64,000 bases of DNA from an uncultured Corynebacterium sp. Lineage in GTDB: Bacteria; Actinomycetota; Actinomycetes; Mycobacteriales; Mycobacteriaceae. The DNA lies in assembly GCF_943914615.1 (NCBI RefSeq), contig NZ_CALUCS010000007.1, positions 35,079 through 99,078 of the forward strand. The letters run 5' to 3'. How positions within the stretch are numbered: the first letter of the stretch is position 1; every line of letters starts with the position of its first letter. A program made the translations under genes and the position numbers. This document shows, one piece after another, positions 58,943 through 64,000 of this stretch. The notes beneath the pieces are model-generated. The model had not been told where the DNA came from. It searched no databases and saw nothing but the letters and a program-made list of their open reading frames with translations.

Positions 58943-59785
58943 TTAGCGCTTCTTGTTCTTGTTGGAGCGACGACGGCGAACGATCATCCGGTCGCTGGGA
59001 CGGTTCGGCTTGCGGGTGCGTCCCTCAGGCTGACCCCAAGGAGACACAGGGTGACGACCACCGGAGGTCTTACCCTCACCACCACCGTGCGGGTGGTCAA
59101 CCGGGTTCATAACAACACCGCGGACGGTCGGGCGTACGCCCTTCCAGCGCATACGGCCGGCCTTGCCCCAGCGGATGTTCATCTGCTCGGCGTTGCCAAC
59201 CTCACCAACGGTGGCGCGGCAACGGATGTCCACACGGCGGATTTCGGAAGACGGCATACGCAGAACTGCGTACTTGCCTTCCTTACCCAGCAGCTGGATG
59301 GAGGCACCAGCGGAACGAGCCATCTTGGCGCCGCCGCCCGGCTTCAGCTCCACAGCGTGGATGGTGGTACCGGTCGGGATGTTACGCAGCGGCAGGTTGT
59401 TGCCAACCTTGATGTCGGCGTTCGGGCCGGACTCCAGCAGCGTGCCCTGCTTCAGGCCGCGGGGGGCGATGATGTAACGCTTCTCGCCATCGCGGTAGTG
59501 CAGCAGCGCAATGTTAGCGGTGCGGTTCGGGTCGTACTCAATGTGAGCGACCTTGGCGATCACGCCGTCCTTGTCGTTACGACGGAAGTCGATAACGCGG
59601 TAGCGGCGCTTGTGGCCGCCACCCTTGTGACGGGTCGTGATGTGGCCGTGAACGTTACGGCCACCGGTCTTCGACAGCGGGCGCAGCAGAGACTTCTCGG
59701 GAGTCGAACGGGTAATTTCCGCGAACTCGGAGACAGAACTCTGGCGGCGACCCGGCGTAGTCGGCTTGTACTTACGAATAGCCAT
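58943..59785 (-). CDS. rplB: 50S ribosomal protein L2
   Basis: A 280-residue L2 important for subunit joining and peptidyl transfer. MAIRKYKPTTPGRRQSSVSE, GHKRRYRVIDFRRNDKDG and the conserved-His region VVMNPVDHPHGGGEGKTSGG are diagnostic. Confidence 0.98.
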   Translation of the reverse strand: MAIRKYKPTTPGRRQSSVSEFAEITRSTPEKSLLRPLSKTGGRNVHGHITTRHKGGGHKRRYRVIDFRRNDKDGVIAKVAHIEYDPNRTANIALLHYRDGEKRYIIAPRGLKQGTLLESGPNADIKVGNNLPLRNIPTGTTIHAVELKPGGGAKMARSAGASIQLLGKEGKYAVLRMPSSEIRRVDIRCRATVGEVGNAEQMNIRWGKAGRMRWKGVRPTVRGVVMNPVDHPHGGGEGKTSGGRHPVSPWGQPEGRTRKPNRPSDRMIVRRRRSNKNKKR

Positions 59786-59823
59786 ACTTTTGCTTCCTCT
59801 TTACCTTTCGGTGTCCGGCCGCC

Positions 59824-60129
59824 TTAGGCGGTCGCTCCACCGAAGATGTCGATCGGATCGCTGCCGGCGACCAGGGTCACCATGGCGCGCTTGGTTGCCT
59901 TGCGCTGGCCGTAGCCGGTGCGGGTGCGCTTACGCTTGCCCTCACGGTTAACGGTGTTTACGCTGGCGACCTTCACACCAAAGATCTGCTCGACGGCAAT
60001 CTTGATTTGGGTCTTGTTAGAGCTGGGGTGAACCAGGAACGTGTAGACGTTCTGCTCCATCAGGCCGTAGGACTTCTCAGATACGACCGGGGCGATGATG
60101 ATATCGCGAGGATCAGCTACAGTGCTCAC
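59824..60129 (-). CDS. rplW: 50S ribosomal protein L23
   Basis: A 101-residue exit-tunnel protein that docks SRP and trigger factor (DIIIAPVVSEKSYGLMEQNV, FLVHPSSNKTQIKIAVEQIF, KRTRTGYGQRKATKRAMVTL). Its start overlaps the rplD stop by 4 nt. Confidence 0.98.
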   Translation of the reverse strand: MSTVADPRDIIIAPVVSEKSYGLMEQNVYTFLVHPSSNKTQIKIAVEQIFGVKVASVNTVNREGKRKRTRTGYGQRKATKRAMVTLVAGSDPIDIFGGATA

Positions 60130-60779
60130 TTTGCCTCCTCCTTGGTCTTATCAGCGGCGTTGATGAAAGCGTTCAGTGCCTCCACGGAGAACACAACGTC
60201 GTCCGCGTTCAGAACGTCGTAGGTGTTCAGCTGGTCGTTGACCAGGGTGTGCACCTGCGGCAGGTTGTTCACGGACTTCCATGCGGTGACGTCTTCGCGG
60301 GTCAGGACGACCAGCACGGACTTGCGGTCCGTCAGACGCTCGATGAAAGCGCGTGCAGCCTTGGTGGACGGGGTCTGGCCCGGGACCAGCTCCTCGACCA
60401 CGTGGATGCGGTCGTGACGCACGCGATCGGTCAGGGCGCCGCGCAGAGCGGCGGCCTTCATCTTCTTCGGGGTGCGCTGGGAGTAGTCACGCGGCTGCGG
60501 GCCGTGGACCGTGCCACCACCGGTGAAGTGGGGAGCGCGGATGGAGCCCTGACGTGCGCGACCGGTGCCCTTCTGGCGGAACGGCTTACGGCCACCGCCG
60601 GACACCATGCCACGAGTCTTCGTAGCGTGGGTACCCTGACGCTTTGCTGCGAGCTGAGCGGTAACGACCTGGTGCATCAGTGCGACGCTGACCTCTGCAT
60701 CGAAGATGGATGCGGGCAGCTCGACCGTGCCGTTGGTCTTACCGTCAGCGGTGTGGACATCAAGCTTTAGATTGCTCAT
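60126..60779 (-). CDS. rplD: 50S ribosomal protein L4
   Basis: A 217-residue L4 (HQVVTAQLAAKRQGTHATKT, the extended loop KPFRQKGTGRARQGSIRAP, and ALRGALTDRVRHDRIHVVEE). In many bacteria L4 autoregulates the S10 operon. It overlaps rplC and rplW by 4 nt each. Confidence 0.98.
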   Translation of the reverse strand: MSNLKLDVHTADGKTNGTVELPASIFDAEVSVALMHQVVTAQLAAKRQGTHATKTRGMVSGGGRKPFRQKGTGRARQGSIRAPHFTGGGTVHGPQPRDYSQRTPKKMKAAALRGALTDRVRHDRIHVVEELVPGQTPSTKAARAFIERLTDRKSVLVVLTREDVTAWKSVNNLPQVHTLVNDQLNTYDVLNADDVVFSVEALNAFINAADKTKEEAK

Positions 60780-61432
60780 GCGTGTGCACCGCCCTTCACT
60801 GCGGTCTTGACAACGACGAGGCCGCCGTTGACACCCGGAACTGCACCCTTGATCAGGAGCAGGTTGGACTCTGCGTCGACCTTGGCCAGCTTCAGGTTCT
60901 GCTGGGTAACGCGGTTGTTACCCATGCGGCCTGCCATGCGCTTGCCCTTGAACACGCGGCCGGGGGTGGCTGCCTGTCCGATGGAGCCCACGCGGCGGTG
61001 AGCGGCCTGGTTACCGTGAGCAGCACCCTGGCCGGCGAAGCCGTGGCGCTTCATGCCGCCGGCGTAGCCCTTGCCCTTGGTGGTGCCCGTCACGTCGACG
61101 AACTTGACATCGTTGAAGATGTCTACGGTGACGTCCTGGCCAACCTCGTAGCTGGATGCGTCTGCAACGCGGATCTCAGCAACGTGGCGGCGCGGAGTCA
61201 CGCCAGCCTTCTTGAAGTGACCAGCGGCAGGCTTGTTTACCTTGCGCGGGTCGATCTCGCCGAAGGCGATCTGTACGGCCTCGTAGCCGTCGGTTTCCTT
61301 GGAACGCACCTGGGTTACGACACAGGGCCCAGCCTCGACGACGGTGACCGGTACAACACGGTTTTCCTCGTCGAAGATCTGGGTCATGCCGAGCTTCTTG
61401 CCCAGGATGCCCTTGATCTCAATATCACTCAT
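60776..61432 (-). CDS. rplC: 50S ribosomal protein L3
   Basis: A 218-residue L3 (GILGKKLGMTQIFDEENRVV, VDVTGTTKGKGYAGGMKRHG, HRRVGSIGQAATPGRVFKGK, RMAGRMGNNRVTQQNLKLAK). Confidence 0.98.
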   Translation of the reverse strand: MSDIEIKGILGKKLGMTQIFDEENRVVPVTVVEAGPCVVTQVRSKETDGYEAVQIAFGEIDPRKVNKPAAGHFKKAGVTPRRHVAEIRVADASSYEVGQDVTVDIFNDVKFVDVTGTTKGKGYAGGMKRHGFAGQGAAHGNQAAHRRVGSIGQAATPGRVFKGKRMAGRMGNNRVTQQNLKLAKVDAESNLLLIKGAVPGVNGGLVVVKTAVKGGAHA

Positions 61433-61478
61433 AGTTTCTCTTCCGCTGCCGTTTCAGTAGTTCAGACTCGTTTGCCGC

Positions 61479-61784
61479 TTACTGAATATTGACGTCGACG
61501 CTGGCCGGAAGATCGATGCGCATGAGGGCGTCAACGGTCTTCGGGGTTGGGTCGAGAATGTCGATCAGACGCTTGTGCGTACGCATCTCAAAGTGCTCGC
61601 GCGAGTCCTTGTACTTGTGCGGAGAGCGGATGACGCAGTACACGTTCTTTTCAGTTGGCAGTGGCACTGGGCCGACAACACGAGCGCCGGTACGGGTAAC
61701 CGTCTCGACGATCTTCTTGGCAGAAGCGTCGATAGCCTCGTGATCGTAGGCCTTGAGCCTAATGCGGATCTTCTGTCCCGCCAC
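61479..61784 (-). CDS. rpsJ: 30S ribosomal protein S10
   Basis: A 101-residue S10, also NusE of antitermination complexes (MAGQKIRIRLKAYDHEAIDA, GPVPLPTEKNVYCVIRSPHK, HFEMRTHKRLIDILDPTPKT). First gene of the S10 operon. Confidence 0.98.
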   Translation of the reverse strand: MAGQKIRIRLKAYDHEAIDASAKKIVETVTRTGARVVGPVPLPTEKNVYCVIRSPHKYKDSREHFEMRTHKRLIDILDPTPKTVDALMRIDLPASVDVNIQ

Positions 61785-62540
61785 GCTTGTCCTCTTCCTT
61801 CAAAGCGCTTCCCTGCTATTTAAAACAGCTGGTAGTCACGCTTCTTATCTGTCTTAGTCTTAACGCTGTCCGGCCTTGGGGCCTGGTCCAGTCGCCAGTG
61901 TCGCTTGTGTCTTACATTTACTTGTTTGTGCCATCGACGGATAGCGGGTCATTCGGTTTTAATGAACACACGCCATACGCACTTGGTGTATCAAGTGATG
62001 TAACAACACCCGGTTCCCGCCCCTTTAGCTTGCTCCATGGCCGAATTCGTTTTACCGAGGCCTTATATACGAAATATATGGAGTACAAGCTTGGAAACGT
62101 GTTCCGCGCCTTGTCGGAAGGGAATCCCTTCGCTAACTGCCGCTGTTCATTTACCATGCCCCATCCTCCGGCACCCGCGGTCGGGCGTGTCGCCTTTCCG
62201 CTTTTTAAGTACCGCACAGCAAAGCAGCCCCGCTGTGACCCTTGGGATCACTTTCGCGAGGTTCTTCACCGACGATGGATCATGCTCACTTCACCATCGA
62301 CACCTTCTTGGTCCAGCCTCGCTGCTGCGCTGCTGGCCTCATGTGCCGTGTTAAAGCAACGTCAAGTATTCAACCACACCGGGCGCGCCGAAACCAAATC
62401 ACTTCTGTCTTTTGTTTATTGACGCCCCTACGCGCCGGTGACCTTTTACCTCCGTAGCCCTTTGAGCACTAGAATCGCCACGTAAGTACAGACTTCACAT
62501 GCATGGCCTTGAGGTGGCGTCACCTAAAGAAGGAACAGCA
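61785..62540. other. Long intergenic region upstream of rpsJ
   Basis: A 756 bp divergent region. Part of it (61900-62110) is AT-richer than the surroundings. No open frame shows homology I can recognise. It should hold the S10 operon promoter and leader and the promoter of the J-domain gene, plus a dispersed motif copy at 62404-62428. Confidence 0.5.
62404..62428 (-). repeat. Dispersed motif copy upstream of rpsJ
   Basis: Minus-strand reading GGGGCGTCAATAAACAAAAG, among the best matches. It lies about 620 bp upstream of rpsJ. A related GGTGGCGTCACCTAAAGAAG lies at about 62514 over the J-domain gene's ribosome-binding site. Confidence 0.6.
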
Positions 62541-62888
62541 ATGAGCGACTACCGCAACAACCCCGAATACCAGCGGCAACGGCGCGCCCTGGTTAGGAAA
62601 CACCACCCCGACGCGGGAGGGACGGACGCCGAGCTGATCGACGCTCTGCGCGCCCTCGACGAGGCCTGGGACCGTCGCGCACGCCTGCGCCGCCAAGTCC
62701 GCGAACACCGGCCGAGCTTCATATCCGAGGACAAGGCCGAGCAGGCAATGGACGTTGCAGAGCAAGCCATGGGGGTGGCTGAGAACTTCGCCCGCAACGC
62801 CGGGCGCTTCGCCGGTAACCTACGCAACACGCTGCTCCATAAGCTGCCTCAAGAGTTCCGGCGCGGATACCGCGAGGGAGACAAATAG
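62541..62888 (+). CDS. Short J-domain-like protein
   Basis: A 115-residue protein whose N-terminal 50 residues (ALVRKHHPDAGGTDAELIDALRALDEAWD) carry the HPD motif and helix III of a J domain; helix I is short. The rest is a helix rich in Ala/Glu with two repeats of EQAMDVAEQAMGVAE. It could stimulate a DnaK ATPase, though the truncated J domain makes this uncertain. ATG 62541 follows AGAAGGA. The next gene starts directly after its stop. Confidence 0.75.
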   Translation: MSDYRNNPEYQRQRRALVRKHHPDAGGTDAELIDALRALDEAWDRRARLRRQVREHRPSFISEDKAEQAMDVAEQAMGVAENFARNAGRFAGNLRNTLLHKLPQEFRRGYREGDK

Positions 62889-63647
62889 ATGTCCACCCGA
62901 TACGAGCAAATCGCCCAGCAACTCCGCGAGGACATCCGCAACGGGCGCTTCCAGGTCGGCGAAGCGATACCTAGTGAAAGAACCCTGGCCGACCGCTTTG
63001 ACGTTGCTCCCGGGACCATGCGGCAGGCACTCAATCAACTGGTGGACGAAGGCACCTTAAGTTCCAAACGGGGCGCGCGGAAGGTCGTGCTGCGCATGCC
63101 CGCCCGCTTCCCCGAGATCTCGAAGTTTCGCAGTTTCGCCCAGTGGGCTTACGGTCGCGGGCGTACCCCAGGCGGCCACGTGATCCACCAAGAATGGGTG
63201 GAACAGACTGATAAGGATGCCGAGCTGCTGCGCGTGCCCGCGGGCGAGAAAGTTCTGAAGGTTCTGCGTGTGCGCACCATCGACGGCTCCCCCATAATGC
63301 TAGAGCGCACCCGCTACCCCGCCTGGGTCGGCGCCAAGGTCCAGCCGATGGATCCCACCTGCCCGTCCGTGACCAACGAGCTGGCAGCCCGGCACCATAT
63401 TCACTTCTTCGCCGCCGACAACGTGTTTTCCGCCGCGAAAGCCGGGGAGGTCGATGCGCGGTGGCTACCCCTCGAGACCGGCGACCCTGTTCTGGTGCAC
63501 CGGCGCCTCTCGCGCGATGCGAGGGGCACGCCGTTGGAGATGAGTGAGGATCGCTATATTGCGGACGCCCTCAGTATCGCCGTGCCCACGTCTGGCAAGA
63601 ACAACGTTCTCAGCTGGACTACGTTGAATCACTTCCCCTGGGGATAG
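62889..63647 (+). CDS. GntR/HutC-family transcriptional regulator
   Basis: A 252-residue regulator. The N-terminal winged helix has YEQIAQQLREDIRNGRFQVG and IPSERTLADRFDVAPGTMRQ; the C-terminal UTRA ligand domain has VLKVLRVRTIDGSPIMLERT and WLPLETGDPVLVHRRLSRD. Its ATG comes immediately after the J-domain gene's TAG, so both are one operon. Ligand and targets are unknown. Confidence 0.93.
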   Translation: MSTRYEQIAQQLREDIRNGRFQVGEAIPSERTLADRFDVAPGTMRQALNQLVDEGTLSSKRGARKVVLRMPARFPEISKFRSFAQWAYGRGRTPGGHVIHQEWVEQTDKDAELLRVPAGEKVLKVLRVRTIDGSPIMLERTRYPAWVGAKVQPMDPTCPSVTNELAARHHIHFFAADNVFSAAKAGEVDARWLPLETGDPVLVHRRLSRDARGTPLEMSEDRYIADALSIAVPTSGKNNVLSWTTLNHFPWG

Positions 63648-63688
63648 TTCCAGGACCAGTCCGGGGGCTAGCTCTCCAGGACATGCAA

Positions 63689-63723
63689 AAGGCCCCGCGC
63701 TCCTTGAAGGAACCCGGGGCCTT
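63689..63723. terminator. Bidirectional terminator between the GntR gene and tuf
   Basis: AAGGCCCCG and its complement CGGGGCCTT enclose a loop with a further small stem (TCCTTGAAGGA). On the minus strand TTTTGC follows. It lies between convergent genes. Confidence 0.75.
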
Positions 63724-63774
63724 GAACCACTTAGCGTCTAAAGCGCTAGGCGGCGATCATGTGAGTAGTTAAGA

Positions 63775-64000
63775 CTACTTGTTGATCTTGGTAACGCGAC
63801 CAGCGCCAACGGTGCGGCCACCCTCACGGATAGCGAAGCGCAGGCCCTCGTCCATAGCAACCGGCTGGATCAGGGTGACGGACATGTCAACGTTGTCGCC
63901 CGGCATAACCATCTCGGTGCCCTCCGGCAGCTTCACAACACCGGTAACGTCGGTGGTGCGGAAGTAGAACTGCGGACGGTAGTTGTCGAAGAACGGGGTG
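63775..64000 (-). CDS. tuf: Elongation factor Tu (partial, C-terminal end only)
   Basis: The minus strand reads the last 74-75 residues of EF-Tu, including YRPQFYFRTTDVTGVVKLPE, MVMPGDNVDMSVTLIQPVAM and REGGRTVGAGRVTKINK before a TAG at 63775-63777. This is domain III, which contacts tRNA and EF-Ts. The GTPase domain and start lie beyond the window edge. Confidence 0.97.
   Translation of the reverse strand, partial: TPFFDNYRPQFYFRTTDVTGVVKLPEGTEMVMPGDNVDMSVTLIQPVAMDEGLRFAIREGGRTVGAGRVTKINK

Noticed and set aside
61918..62217. Open frame of 99 residues upstream of rpsJ
   Set aside because: No recognisable homology, poor ribosome-binding site, and the region is probably the S10 promoter and leader.

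Overview
The window is a 64 kb stretch of an actinobacterial chromosome, almost certainly a Corynebacterium. Indicators are the gene order tuf - S10/spc/alpha ribosomal clusters - truA - ESX-4 - rplM/rpsI - glmM - glmS - alr - tsaBD/rimI - groES/groEL1 - whiB - sigD/rsdA - guaB - guaB3 (read on the minus strand), DtxR-type iron boxes, many GTG/TTG starts, and corynebacterial fusion proteins. The order also matches the Mycobacterium tuberculosis Rv3410c-Rv3458c block. The species cannot be fixed from the sequence alone. No rRNA, tRNA, insertion sequence, prophage or CRISPR array was seen.

Layout. 1-4.8 kb: guaB3 (partial) and guaB, a DUF5319 gene, and the sigD/anti-sigma pair, then a WhiB-like regulator. 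4.9-7.5 kb: groEL1/groES behind a CIRCE operator. 7.5-15.3 kb: t6A tRNA-modification and cell-wall genes as fusions (TsaB-RimI-TsaD and Alr-TsaE), separated by an AT-richer Ser/Thr kinase - FHA - lipoprotein operon. 15.3-21.7 kb: glmS and glmM flank an alpha/beta-hydrolase-fold protein and a coupled three-gene operon of Rv3439c/Rv3440c type. 21.8-24.0 kb: rplM-rpsI and a PRC/DUF2382 protein. 24.4-34.8 kb: an ESX-4 type VII secretion locus (two WXG100 proteins, Rv3446c-like protein, EccC, EccD, mycosin, EccB, a possible EccE-like protein). 34.6-44.3 kb: truA, a decayed cation transporter, rplQ-rpoA-rpsD-rpsK-rpsM-infA, a dicarboxylate/amino-acid symporter, map, adk, secY. 44.5-61.8 kb: the spc and S10 ribosomal gene clusters, interrupted by two related small secreted proteins and a DtxR-boxed siderophore uptake set. 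62.5-64 kb: a J-domain protein, a GntR regulator and the 3' end of tuf.

Functionally the window joins translation (22 ribosomal proteins, infA, tuf, secY, map, t6A synthesis), transcription (rpoA, SigD/RsdA, WhiB), GTP and UDP-GlcNAc/D-Ala precursor supply (guaB, glmS, glmM, alr), protein folding, iron acquisition and type VII secretion.

The most unusual signal is a dispersed motif close to GGGGCGTCAnTAAnAAAAA (reverse: T-tract then TTGACGCCCC). It recurs about fifteen times in both orientations, mainly between genes, often directly at terminators, and also inside poorly conserved protein linkers. Other points of interest are the kinase/FHA/lipoprotein island, the paralogous secreted proteins flanking rplN-rplX-rplE, the double enzyme fusions, a mycosin with no visible signal peptide, and a short intergenic repeat family near 56.2-56.4 kb.
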